DNA of 64,000 bases from Engelhardtia mirabilis (GTDB lineage Bacteria; Planctomycetota; UBA1135; GCA-002686595), in the NCBI GenBank assembly GCA_007751255.1, contig CP036296.1, forward strand, positions 5,456,001-5,520,000, in the 5' to 3' direction. Under the pieces are notes generated by a model. The model saw only the letters and a list, made by a program, of their open reading frames with translations. It was not told the DNA's origin and searched no databases. A program made the translations under genes and the position numbers. Position 1 is the stretch's first letter. Each line of letters opens with the position of its first letter. Of this stretch, positions 40,203 through 47,464 are shown piece by piece.

Positions 40203-41122
40203 TCGAGCTTCCGGGGCTCGCACGCTCGATCCCCGAGACGGCCCTCCAGGACGTCCCCTGCGGACTTTGCGGCAGCGCGGCGCGCGAGACCAAGTTCACC
40301 GACGGCCCCTTCTCGGTGGTCACCTGTAGCGACTGCGGCCTGACCTACGTGACCCCCAGGCTCGCCGATGGCGCGTTGATCGACGAGGTCTACAACGAGG
40401 GCTACTGGTCCTCGTCGGCGGCCAAGGACCGCGGCTACACCGACTACCGCTCCGACGCGCCGCTGTACCTGCGTACCTACCGCAAGCGCTTGTCGGTCAT
40501 CCGGCGACACTTCGCCAGGCCGGGCCGGGTGCTCGACGTGGGCTGCGCGGCGGGCTACTTCCTGTCGGTGATGCAGTCAGAGGGCTGGGACGTGACCGGC
40601 CTCGAGCCCTCGGACGCGATCCGGCCCCAGGCCGCCGAGCGGATCGGCGCGCAGAACGTTCGCGCGGGCCTCTTGGGTCAGGTGGACCTGCCCAAGGGCC
40701 ACTACGACCTGATCACCTTCTGGGACGTGATCGAGCACATCCCCGACGTGGTCGGCGCCCTGAAGGTGGCGCGCGAGCACCTGGCCCCGGGCGGCAAGCT
40801 GCTGATCGAGACCCAGAACGTCGACAGCCGCGCGGCGGCAATGCTCGGCAAGGCCTGGCAGCACTACAAGCACGCCGAGCACATCTACCACTTCAACCCC
40901 AAGACCCTGGGGCGAGTGATGGACGAGGCCGGCTTCCAGGTGCTCGAGAACACGCCGCGATTGGGCGGCAAGTACGTGAGCCTGGGCTTCGTGGTGGAGC
41001 GCTCCCAGCGCCTGCACCCGGCCCTGTCCTTCGTGCTCAGCCCGCTCAAGCTGGTGGCGAAGTCGGCCGTCTACGTGAACCTGTTCGACGAGATGATCGT
41101 CGTCGCCGAACCGGCGAGCTGA
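40199..41122 (+). CDS. SAM-dependent methyltransferase with N-terminal zinc ribbon
   Basis: The protein has 307 residues. The N-terminus carries two CxxC pairs (Cys21, Cys24, Cys43, Cys46) separated by 18 residues, as in sugar C-methyltransferases and related enzymes. The class I methyltransferase fold follows: VLDVGCAAGYFLSVMQSEGW, GLEPSD, LITFWDVIEHIPDVVGAL, LAPGGKLLIETQN. The TTG start at 40199 is supported by AGGAG at 40186-40190 and by the TTGA overlap with the preceding stop. It probably methylates a sugar nucleotide or glycan, given the neighbours; substrate is unknown. Confidence 0.82.
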   Translation: MIELPGLARSIPETALQDVPCGLCGSAARETKFTDGPFSVVTCSDCGLTYVTPRLADGALIDEVYNEGYWSSSAAKDRGYTDYRSDAPLYLRTYRKRLSVIRRHFARPGRVLDVGCAAGYFLSVMQSEGWDVTGLEPSDAIRPQAAERIGAQNVRAGLLGQVDLPKGHYDLITFWDVIEHIPDVVGALKVAREHLAPGGKLLIETQNVDSRAAAMLGKAWQHYKHAEHIYHFNPKTLGRVMDEAGFQVLENTPRLGGKYVSLGFVVERSQRLHPALSFVLSPLKLVAKSAVYVNLFDEMIVVAEPAS

Positions 41123-41129
41123 GGGCCGC

Positions 41130-41888
41130 GTGGACGCCAAGGCCTACAGCCAGTTCCTGGAGCTGGAGCGCGACCACTGGTGGTTCCGCGGCCGCCGCTC
41201 GGTCTACTTCGGGCTCCTCTCCCACCACTTGCGGGGCCAGCGGCCGCAACGCGTCCTGGACCTTGGTTGCGGCATGGGCGGCTTCCTCGAGGGTCTGTCG
41301 GAGCTCGGCGGCGAGGTCTTTCCGTCGGACATCTCGATCGAAAGCCTCGACCGATGCCGCGAGCGCGGGTTCCCGGACGGCGTGGCCTCGAGCGGCTACT
41401 CCCTGCCCTACCGGGACGCGAGCTTCGACCTGGTCTGCATGTTCGACGCGATCGAACACATCCCCGACGACGAACGCGTGATGCGCGAGGTGGCGCGGGT
41501 CCTGAAGCCCGGTGGACGCATCTTCGTCTCGGTCCCCGCCTACCAGTTCCTCTACGCCAACAACGACCGCGTGGCCCAGCACGAGCGGCGCTACACCCGC
41601 GGCCGATTGGCTCGGGTCTTCCGTCAGGCCGGGCTCACGGTCGAGCGCAACACGCACTCGAACATCTTCCTGTTCCCGGTGATCCTCCCGGCGGTCCTCG
41701 CGATCAAGCTGCTCGAGACGATTACCGGCAAGGAAGCGGACTCGAACCACACCAACCTCTCCTGGCCGATCCCGCGCTTCGTGCACTCGATCTTCGCCGG
41801 GATCTTTGCCGCCGAACTGCCCTTCTCGAAGCGCTTCGACTGGCCCGTGGGCCATTCGATCGCCGCCATCGCCAAGCGGCCCGAGTGA
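41130..41888 (+). CDS. Class I SAM-dependent methyltransferase
   Basis: The protein has 252 residues. It starts at GTG 41130, seven bases after the previous stop. YSQFLELERDHWWFRGRRSV is an N-terminal pattern shared by many glycan-cluster methyltransferases. VLDLGCGMGGFLEGLSELGG is SAM motif I; LVCMFDAIEHIPDDERVM and LKPGGRIFVSVPAYQF follow. Residues about 185-205 form one hydrophobic segment (IFLFPVILPAVLAIKLLE), so it may be membrane-associated and act on a lipid-linked substrate. It is the last gene of the FAD-methyltransferase group. Confidence 0.8.
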   Translation: MDAKAYSQFLELERDHWWFRGRRSVYFGLLSHHLRGQRPQRVLDLGCGMGGFLEGLSELGGEVFPSDISIESLDRCRERGFPDGVASSGYSLPYRDASFDLVCMFDAIEHIPDDERVMREVARVLKPGGRIFVSVPAYQFLYANNDRVAQHERRYTRGRLARVFRQAGLTVERNTHSNIFLFPVILPAVLAIKLLETITGKEADSNHTNLSWPIPRFVHSIFAGIFAAELPFSKRFDWPVGHSIAAIAKRPE

Positions 41889-42045
41889 GCGCGGCGGCGG
41901 CCCGGGCGCTCGGAAACCGTGCGATCGATCGTCGAAGGCGACCGCTGACCCGGGGCCTCACCGAAGGCCGAGAGGGCGGCGCCGCCCAAGGGGCCGGGCG
42001 GTCAGCACCTACCCCGGCAACCGGCGATCGCTCTATCCGAGTCGG

Positions 42046-42051
42046 TAGGAT
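42046..42051 (+). promoter_or_regulatory. Candidate -10 element TAGGAT six bases before a start codon
   Basis: TAGGAT ends 6 nt before GTG 42058, the same hexamer and spacing as at 18854-18859. There is no room for a Shine-Dalgarno sequence, which supports a leaderless transcript. No clear -35 box is visible. Confidence 0.35.
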
Positions 42052-42057
42052 CTTGGG

Positions 42058-42597
42058 GTGACGACCGACGATCAATCGAGGAGGGAGCGCCGCCATTGGC
42101 TCGCACGCAACCCGGTCTTGGCCAGTTGCCTGGGCTGCGGCTGCATGGGCGCACTGCTCTTGGCTGGCCTCCTGGCCCTGGCCCCTATGGCATTCGATGA
42201 CTCCACGATGCCCCCGATTGGAGTGGTTGGGGGCAGCGGCATCTCGGCCGAGACCCTGGCCGGGATCGAGTCGGTGGTGCCGCTCGAGCCGGGCGAGCGA
42301 GTGCTCTTCTTCTACTCCGCCGGCCTCTTCTCATACGGAGAGGACGGGAACCTGCTCACCGATCGTCGCGTGGTTTCCTGGACCGAAGAGGATGGCCAGC
42401 CACAGGTCGTGGCCTACCCCTGGAACGAGCTCATGGCCGTCGCCGTCGAGGACGAGGGCAACTGGCTGATGGATGCGATCTTCGCCGTGGAGGCCTTCGA
42501 CGGCACGATCTTCTACCTCGCCTTCGCAGCGGACGAAGGCCTTCAGGAGGATGCGCTGCGAGAGCTGCGCTCGAGAATCGACGCGGCCAAGAAGTAG
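42058..42597 (+). CDS. Small membrane-anchored bPH-like protein
   Basis: The protein has 179 residues. One membrane helix (about 21-43) begins with the cysteine-rich CLGCGC. The rest is extracytoplasmic or cytoplasmic depending on topology. PLEPGERVLFFYSAGL, GNLLTDRRVVSWTEEDG and VAYPWNELMAVAVEDEGN follow the strand pattern of bacterial PH (bPH) domains, where L-T-(D/N)-x-R-(V/L) is the core. Such domains are structural or binding modules of unknown ligand. Start is GTG 42058; no ATG occurs before the helix. A strong hairpin follows and the next gene converges on it. Confidence 0.55.
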   Translation: MTTDDQSRRERRHWLARNPVLASCLGCGCMGALLLAGLLALAPMAFDDSTMPPIGVVGGSGISAETLAGIESVVPLEPGERVLFFYSAGLFSYGEDGNLLTDRRVVSWTEEDGQPQVVAYPWNELMAVAVEDEGNWLMDAIFAVEAFDGTIFYLAFAADEGLQEDALRELRSRIDAAKK

Positions 42598-42652
42598 CCC
42601 CTGCCACCTTGGCGCTGCCAGCTCGCCCCCTCGAACAAGCCAGCCCGAACGC

Positions 42653-42688
42653 ACGCGGGGCGTCGCGATTGCTCGCGACGCCCCGTGT
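42653..42688. terminator. Bidirectional terminator hairpin
   Basis: GGGGCGTCGCG (42657-42667) pairs perfectly with 42674-42684 around a 6-nt loop; the stem extends four more pairs with one G-T. It lies between the convergent bPH-like and PpiD/SurA-like genes and can serve both. Confidence 0.65.
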
Positions 42689-42714
42689 TGCGTTGGTCGA
42701 ATCCGCGCTGGAGC

Positions 42715-44604
42715 TCAGGGCTCGACGGACTCGTCCTTCTTCTTGTCGTCGTCGGTGATCAGCCAGAGCTTGTTGCGCTCGCGCAGGTTCTCGATCGACA
42801 GGGGATCGTTGATCTGCTTGTAGAAGCGCGCCATCTGCTTCTGCTGCTCCAGCAGTTGCTGGAACTGCTTGGCGGTCATCGCCGAGAGGTCGGGATCGCG
42901 CACGGAGTCGAGTCGCACCAGGTAGACGCGCTCGCCGTCGAAGCCCTTCAGCGGCTCGGAGACCTGGCCTGCCTCGAAGGTCGCGAACTCGCTGCGCGTG
43001 CGCAGGAAACGCTGGGCCGGATCCTCGTCCTCGATGTCGGTGAAGTCCGCGCTGCGATCCAAATCGCTCACGCGCTCGAGCGGCAGACCCGCCGTCTTGA
43101 CCGCGTCCGAGAAGGTCTCGAAGTCGGCCGTCGCAACCTGGTCCTCACCGATGAGCCCAGTCATCGTGTCGCGCACCGCGTCCAAGGTCTCGGACGCCAA
43201 CTCGACCGCGCGGGCGTCGGCCCAGGCCTCGAGGACCTTGCCGCGGATCTCCGCCAGGGGCGGAACGGTGGGCTCGACCAGCTCCAACATGCGCGCGACG
43301 GTCAGGGCCGTGGCGCCGATCGTCACCTCGGGAGTGAAGGCTCCGGGCGTCTTCATCTGCGCCAGGGCGCCGGCGATGTAGACCCCGCCGAGACCGTCCA
43401 GCTCACGCTGCTCGGTCTGGGTCAGGGGCTGCTCGGGAGCCAGGTAGTCCAGGCCCAGAAGCTCCGCCTCGGCGGCCAGGTCGATCTCCTCGCCGATCGC
43501 GACGCGCGCGTCGATGTCGGCGCGCCAGCCCATCAGGGCGTTCTTGATCGCGGCCTCCCGCAGACACTCCTCGCGCACATCCTCGAAAGGGAAGTAGATG
43601 CGGTTGGCGAAGTCCTCGGTCGAGCCATCCTCCGGCGGATCGAGCGGCACGGGCCGCTTGAAGCGCGCGAAGTAGGAGCGGTTGTAGTACTCCTGGGCGC
43701 GCGCCTCGAGGTCCGCGTCCTCGGCGTCCGGGTAGGCCGCGAGCAGGGCGTCGAAGTTGCGCGTGGGGTCGGTCAGGACCGCGCCGATCAGCTCGACCTT
43801 CTGGCGCTGGGGGCTGCGGTACTGGTTGCGCTCGAAGTCGGGGCGCTCGTCGAACCAGGCCTGCAGCGTGGCGTCGTCGGGATCCTCGCCGAAGGCGCGC
43901 TGACGCTCGTCCTCGATCGAAGTGTAGGTGTAGTCGAAGGTCCGCAGCTGGTGGCGATCCATCCAGGTGCGCTCGAGCTCCTCGACGTCGGGCATCGAGT
44001 CCATCGACGACAGGAGTGCGCGGTAGCGCTGCTGACGCAGCATCTTGCGCACGGTCTCCTCGAAGGCCTTGATGCCTCCGGGGATGCCGATCGAGTCGAT
44101 CTGACGGCGGTACTGGGTCATCCCACCCAGGCCCTGGATCATCGTGACGAGTTGCTCGCGCAGCTCGGCGTCGCTGACCGCGATGCCCGCCGCCTCGGCC
44201 AGGGAGTCGGCCACCATGAAGCTGGCGACCTGCTCGGGCTCCATGTCGCGCTGCCCGGCGGTTACGGCCAGCGTCCGGCTCATGCGCTCGAAGTCGACCA
44301 GCTTGACCTTCTGGGGGCCGTCGATGGGGTGCTCCCAGCGCATGACGACGTTGGTCCCGCCGCCGCCGGAACGCATGGCGTAGAACGCGTCCGCGGCGAG
44401 GAACACGACCAGGAGGAAGATCAGCAGGAAGATCAGGAAGGCGTAGGTCAGGGGCGAGCGCCCCTTCGGCGTCTTCAACAGCTCTTCCGCCTCGAGGAAG
44501 TCCTGTTCGGACGGCTCGTGGTGTTCGCTGCCGTCGTCGGCCTTGGCCCGGGGGAGGACCTGCTGTTCCTTGCGCGGCGGCTGATTGCGCGACTTGCTGG
44601 ACAT
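42715..44604 (-). CDS. Membrane-anchored periplasmic chaperone, PpiD/SurA-like
   Basis: The protein has 629 residues. A charged cytoplasmic N-terminus of about 50 residues precedes one membrane helix (LTYAFLIFLLIFLLVVFLAA, 52-71). A long helical extracytoplasmic part follows. It contains a SurA-N-like region (MVADSLAEAAGIAVSDAELR and FEETVRKMLRQQRYRALLSS) and ends in a Gln/Lys-rich helix. This architecture is that of PpiD-type folding factors. I do not see a well-formed parvulin catalytic domain, so it may be a chaperone without isomerase activity. ATG 44604 is used; a candidate promoter lies at 44861-44889 (minus). A hairpin follows the stop. Confidence 0.65.
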   Translation of the reverse strand: MSSKSRNQPPRKEQQVLPRAKADDGSEHHEPSEQDFLEAEELLKTPKGRSPLTYAFLIFLLIFLLVVFLAADAFYAMRSGGGGTNVVMRWEHPIDGPQKVKLVDFERMSRTLAVTAGQRDMEPEQVASFMVADSLAEAAGIAVSDAELREQLVTMIQGLGGMTQYRRQIDSIGIPGGIKAFEETVRKMLRQQRYRALLSSMDSMPDVEELERTWMDRHQLRTFDYTYTSIEDERQRAFGEDPDDATLQAWFDERPDFERNQYRSPQRQKVELIGAVLTDPTRNFDALLAAYPDAEDADLEARAQEYYNRSYFARFKRPVPLDPPEDGSTEDFANRIYFPFEDVREECLREAAIKNALMGWRADIDARVAIGEEIDLAAEAELLGLDYLAPEQPLTQTEQRELDGLGGVYIAGALAQMKTPGAFTPEVTIGATALTVARMLELVEPTVPPLAEIRGKVLEAWADARAVELASETLDAVRDTMTGLIGEDQVATADFETFSDAVKTAGLPLERVSDLDRSADFTDIEDEDPAQRFLRTRSEFATFEAGQVSEPLKGFDGERVYLVRLDSVRDPDLSAMTAKQFQQLLEQQKQMARFYKQINDPLSIENLRERNKLWLITDDDKKKDESVEP

Positions 44605-44860
44605 GAAAGGCGACGTCGGCTCAAGCGACGTCGTGGGGCTGTCGTCGGAGTGGGGCCGCCGTCGCCCGAAGGACCCGGCCGAGTGCGCCACGGGGGCGAG
44701 CGGCGCGGGCCGATCCGGGGTGGGACGGCGCTTGATCGATCGCGGACGCAGGGGTCCGCCCGCCACGTCGGTCGAGGCTCTGACGCGCGCCCGTGGTCGG
44801 CGCAGGGCGCCCCCGCGGGGTCGGCGCCGGAGAGGATCTCTCGCGGCGGAAAGGGCGAGG

Positions 44861-44889
44861 AGTGTAGCCGGATACGCCGTGGCGGTCAC
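44861..44889 (-). promoter_or_regulatory. Candidate sigma-70-type promoter for the PpiD-like gene
   Basis: On the minus strand GTGACC (44889-44884) is followed after 17 nt by TACACT (44866-44861). Each hexamer matches four of six bases of TTGACA and TATAAT. It points toward the gene starting at 44604. Confidence 0.3.
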
Positions 44890-45195
44890 GGCCCCTGGGG
44901 TCCTGGGGCGGGGTGGCCCGTGCCTACGACCCAGAGACATGAACCACCGCGGTCCCCCGCCCACCCCGGGGACGGTCGGCGCGGACAATGGTTACGCCCG
45001 AGCTGGCAGAAGTTCCGCGGCCGAGTCCGGGGCGAGGGGCCGCCGGTGCCGCCGGGGGGAGAGGTCGAGCCCGGAGGGATCGGATCGTCGAGCTTCAGCG
45101 CGGGCCGGGTTGCCCGCCTGGTCGGCAAGTCCCGGCTGCAGGGCCCAATTGCGGGCCCACGGAGCGGTCTGCACCAGACAGCCCTCGGCCGAATG

Positions 45196-45214
45196 CCCCG
45201 GGCAATGCCCGGGG
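45196..45214 (-). terminator. Candidate terminator after scpB
   Basis: Perfect 8-bp stem (CCCCGGGC with GCCCGGGG) and a 3-nt loop, 20 bp beyond the scpB stop. It would end the long leftward operon. No U-tract is present. Confidence 0.4.
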
Positions 45215-45233
45215 GCCTCCCGGCGGGGCTGGC

Positions 45234-46352
45234 TCAGTCGCGAGCCAGCTCGGCGTCGCGGGGTAGCTCCTTCAGCCCGGACAGGCCGAAGCGATCGAGG
45301 AACTCGGACGTCGTCCCGTAGAGCAGGGGCGCGCCCGGTTGGTCGGCCCGGCCGGCGACGCGCACCAGGCGGCGGTCGACCAGGGTTCGCAGCATGGGGC
45401 CGGCCTGGACGCCGCGGATGGCCTCGATCTCGGCCTTCGTGACCGGCTGGCGGTAGGAGACGATCGCCAGGGTCTCGAGGGCCGCTTGGCTGATGCGCTC
45501 GGCCTTGCGGGCCTTCGCCAGGCGTTGGACCACCTCGGCCAGGGCCGGCTCCGTGAACAGGCGCCAGCCGCCGGCCACATCGCGACAGACGAAGGGCAGG
45601 CCGGCCGCCTCGAGACGGGCCTGGAGTTGACCCACGGCCGCGCGAATCTCGTCCTTGCCGACCTCCTCCACGAGTTCGCGCAGGCGATTCTCCGACAGGG
45701 GGTCGGGGGAGGCGAAGAGCAGGGCCGCAACCGAGCGGACGTTGGCGTCCAGCTGCTCGTCCTCGAGGAAGGGCACCAGCTCGGCCGCCGGAACCGGCTC
45801 GCCGGGCTGCTCGACGGCGCTGGCGACGTCCTCTTCGGCCTCGGCGTCGGGCAACTCCGCGCCCTCAGCGGCCTCGTCCCAGGCCTCGTCGGCGGAGCCG
45901 TCCCCGGCTGCACCATCGGCACCGGCTGCCGCCGTCAGAGCCTCGTCCCAGTCGGTCGCCGAGTCGGAATCGGCGTCTTGCTCGGTCTGCGCTCCCAGGT
46001 CGTCGTCGTCGTCGGTGTCGAACTCGTCGTCGGCGCCCTCCGTGTCAGCGCCGGCCTGCGCTGCCGGCGCCTCGTCGAGGTCGCTCTCATCGGCATCACC
46101 ACCGTCGGAGTCGCTCTCCTGGAAGTCGCCGTCCTCGACAGGGCCGTCCTCGAGAGCGCCGTCCTCGACAGCACCGTCCTCGACAGCACCGTCCTCGACA
46201 GCGCCGTCCTCGACAGCGCCGTCACCCGCGACCTCCTCGTCCCCGGCACTCGCCTCCGCCTCCGCGGCGGCCTCGGCGTCTGCCCAGGGGTCGGTGGTGA
46301 GCTCTTGGTCGGCCTCGGGCTGGTCCGCTTCGTCCTTGGGGTCACCGCTCAT
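45234..46352 (-). CDS. scpB: Segregation and condensation protein ScpB with long acidic N-terminal extension
   Basis: The protein has 372 residues. The last 190 are ScpB: LDANVRSVAALLFASPDPLS, LRELVEEVGKDEIRAAVGQL, RISQAALETLAIVSYRQPVT, KAEIEAIRGVQ and LYGTTSEFLDRFGL. These winged helices bind ScpA in the SMC condensin complex. The first 180 residues are an Asp/Glu/Ala-rich disordered region with five or six tandem (A/V)EDG-type pentads. ATG 46352 starts this acidic region; a shorter product beginning near the ScpB core cannot be excluded. scpA is not adjacent. It is the last gene of the leftward operon, 86 bp after the parvulin-like gene. Confidence 0.88.
   Translation of the reverse strand: MSGDPKDEADQPEADQELTTDPWADAEAAAEAEASAGDEEVAGDGAVEDGAVEDGAVEDGAVEDGALEDGPVEDGDFQESDSDGGDADESDLDEAPAAQAGADTEGADDEFDTDDDDDLGAQTEQDADSDSATDWDEALTAAAGADGAAGDGSADEAWDEAAEGAELPDAEAEEDVASAVEQPGEPVPAAELVPFLEDEQLDANVRSVAALLFASPDPLSENRLRELVEEVGKDEIRAAVGQLQARLEAAGLPFVCRDVAGGWRLFTEPALAEVVQRLAKARKAERISQAALETLAIVSYRQPVTKAEIEAIRGVQAGPMLRTLVDRRLVRVAGRADQPGAPLLYGTTSEFLDRFGLSGLKELPRDAELARD
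46127..46222 (-). repeat. 15-bp tandem repeats inside scpB
   Basis: About six copies of a 15-bp unit (plus-strand form GCCGTCCTCGACAGC, with one- or two-base variants) encode successive EDGAV pentads. Copy number in such repeats often varies between strains. Confidence 0.8.
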
Positions 46353-46438
46353 GTTGCCGGCAGCATCGCCCCCGCCCACGGCCTCGGTCAAGCGCGCGGC
46401 CCCGCGCGGGCGCAAATGCCCGGCCGCGGCGCCACCGA

Positions 46439-47464
46439 TCAGCGCAGGGGCTCGCGGACGAATTCGTGGAACGGCCGCACGTCCACACCGTGACGCCCTT
46501 CCATGGCGAGTTGCCAGACCAGGAACTCCTCCTCGGAGACCGGCTCGGCGAACAGGCTCTGCTCCACCGCCAGGCCGACGTCAGCCCAGGTTCCGCGCAG
46601 GGGTTGGGGACGATCTTCGACCTTCAAGAGCACCTTGGCCCCTTCCAGCTCGAGGGGTCCGCCGACCGCGCCGATCGGCGTCTGAAAGGCGAGGCGCGAC
46701 AGGGGCGCGCGCTCGGCACGCGCCAGGAAGGGCACCAGCCCGCCCTGCTCGGCGGTGGCGTCGAGGCTGCGCTCGGTGGCCAGCTCCGCGAAGTCGCGGC
46801 CGGCCAGCAGCTCGGCCTGCACCGCTTCCACGGACGCGTCGTCGGCCAGGACGATCAGCCGCACGCGGGCGTACTCCGACCCCAAGGACCAGGCGCGGAC
46901 CACGCGCTCGGTGACCAGCTCGCGCAGGGTGTCGGCCCGCAGGCGTTCGACAAACCGATCGGGGTCCAGGTCCAGGCCCATGCGCACGAACTGCTCGAAG
47001 GTCTCGCCCTCGCGCAGGTACGCCGCGCGAAAGCCCTCGAGGTGCTCGGCCGAGCGCTCCGCCACCAGTTCCGGGGGCAGGCGCAGGCCCAGGCGATCGG
47101 CCTCCATCTGGGCCAGGCGCGCGCCGATCAGCAGGTTGAGCGAGCGCTTGAGGGCCGGACTGTCGCGCTGCAGGAGGTTCTCGAGCAGGTCCGAAGCGGT
47201 GACTTCCCGTCCGCCGACCCAGGCCATCACCGGATCGGCGGACACTGCCGCCTGGGCGGCATCGTCCTGCCCGGCCGGGACCGACGCGGGGGGCTCGGCG
47301 GTGGCATCGCGCCCACCAGCGGTGACCGTCCCCTCGAGCAGGGGCGGCGGCCCCGGTGTCCGGTCGGTCGTGCGCGCCACCGGCGGGCTGGCGCAGCTCC
47401 AGAGCCCGAGGGCGGGCAGCAACAACGCCGCCGCCATCGGTCCGCGCAGGTGGGTCCGCCCCAT
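46439..47464 (-). CDS. Parvulin-like peptidyl-prolyl isomerase lipoprotein (SurA/PrsA-like)
   Basis: The protein has 341 residues. The signal AAALLLPALGLWSC is a plausible lipobox (LWSC, Cys24). A Pro/Ala-rich linker leads to a SurA-N-like helical region (about 80-200), then ARVRLIVLADDASVEAVQAE, GRDFAELATERSLD, GGLVPFLARAERAPLSRLAF and VGGPLELEGAKVLLKVED, which follow the order of a parvulin domain. Several catalytic-site residues are replaced, so activity is doubtful. The start overlaps the stop of the upstream gene as ATGA. Within the pseudopilin operon it may help fold exported subunits or substrates; that is inference. Confidence 0.72.
   Translation of the reverse strand: MGRTHLRGPMAAALLLPALGLWSCASPPVARTTDRTPGPPPLLEGTVTAGGRDATAEPPASVPAGQDDAAQAAVSADPVMAWVGGREVTASDLLENLLQRDSPALKRSLNLLIGARLAQMEADRLGLRLPPELVAERSAEHLEGFRAAYLREGETFEQFVRMGLDLDPDRFVERLRADTLRELVTERVVRAWSLGSEYARVRLIVLADDASVEAVQAELLAGRDFAELATERSLDATAEQGGLVPFLARAERAPLSRLAFQTPIGAVGGPLELEGAKVLLKVEDRPQPLRGTWADVGLAVEQSLFAEPVSEEEFLVWQLAMEGRHGVDVRPFHEFVREPLR

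Larger units (their letters stand above)
44605..45233. other. 629-bp intergenic region
   Basis: Open frames here are Arg/Gly-rich without coding character. Two features are visible: a candidate leftward promoter at 44861-44889 for the PpiD-like gene, and a GC hairpin at 45196-45214 just beyond the end of scpB. If the promoter is right, the PpiD-like mRNA has a leader of about 250 nt. Confidence 0.4.

Noticed and set aside
46127-46222. Tandem repeats as a CRISPR-like array
   Set aside because: The 15-bp units are directly adjacent with no spacers and encode protein pentads within scpB.
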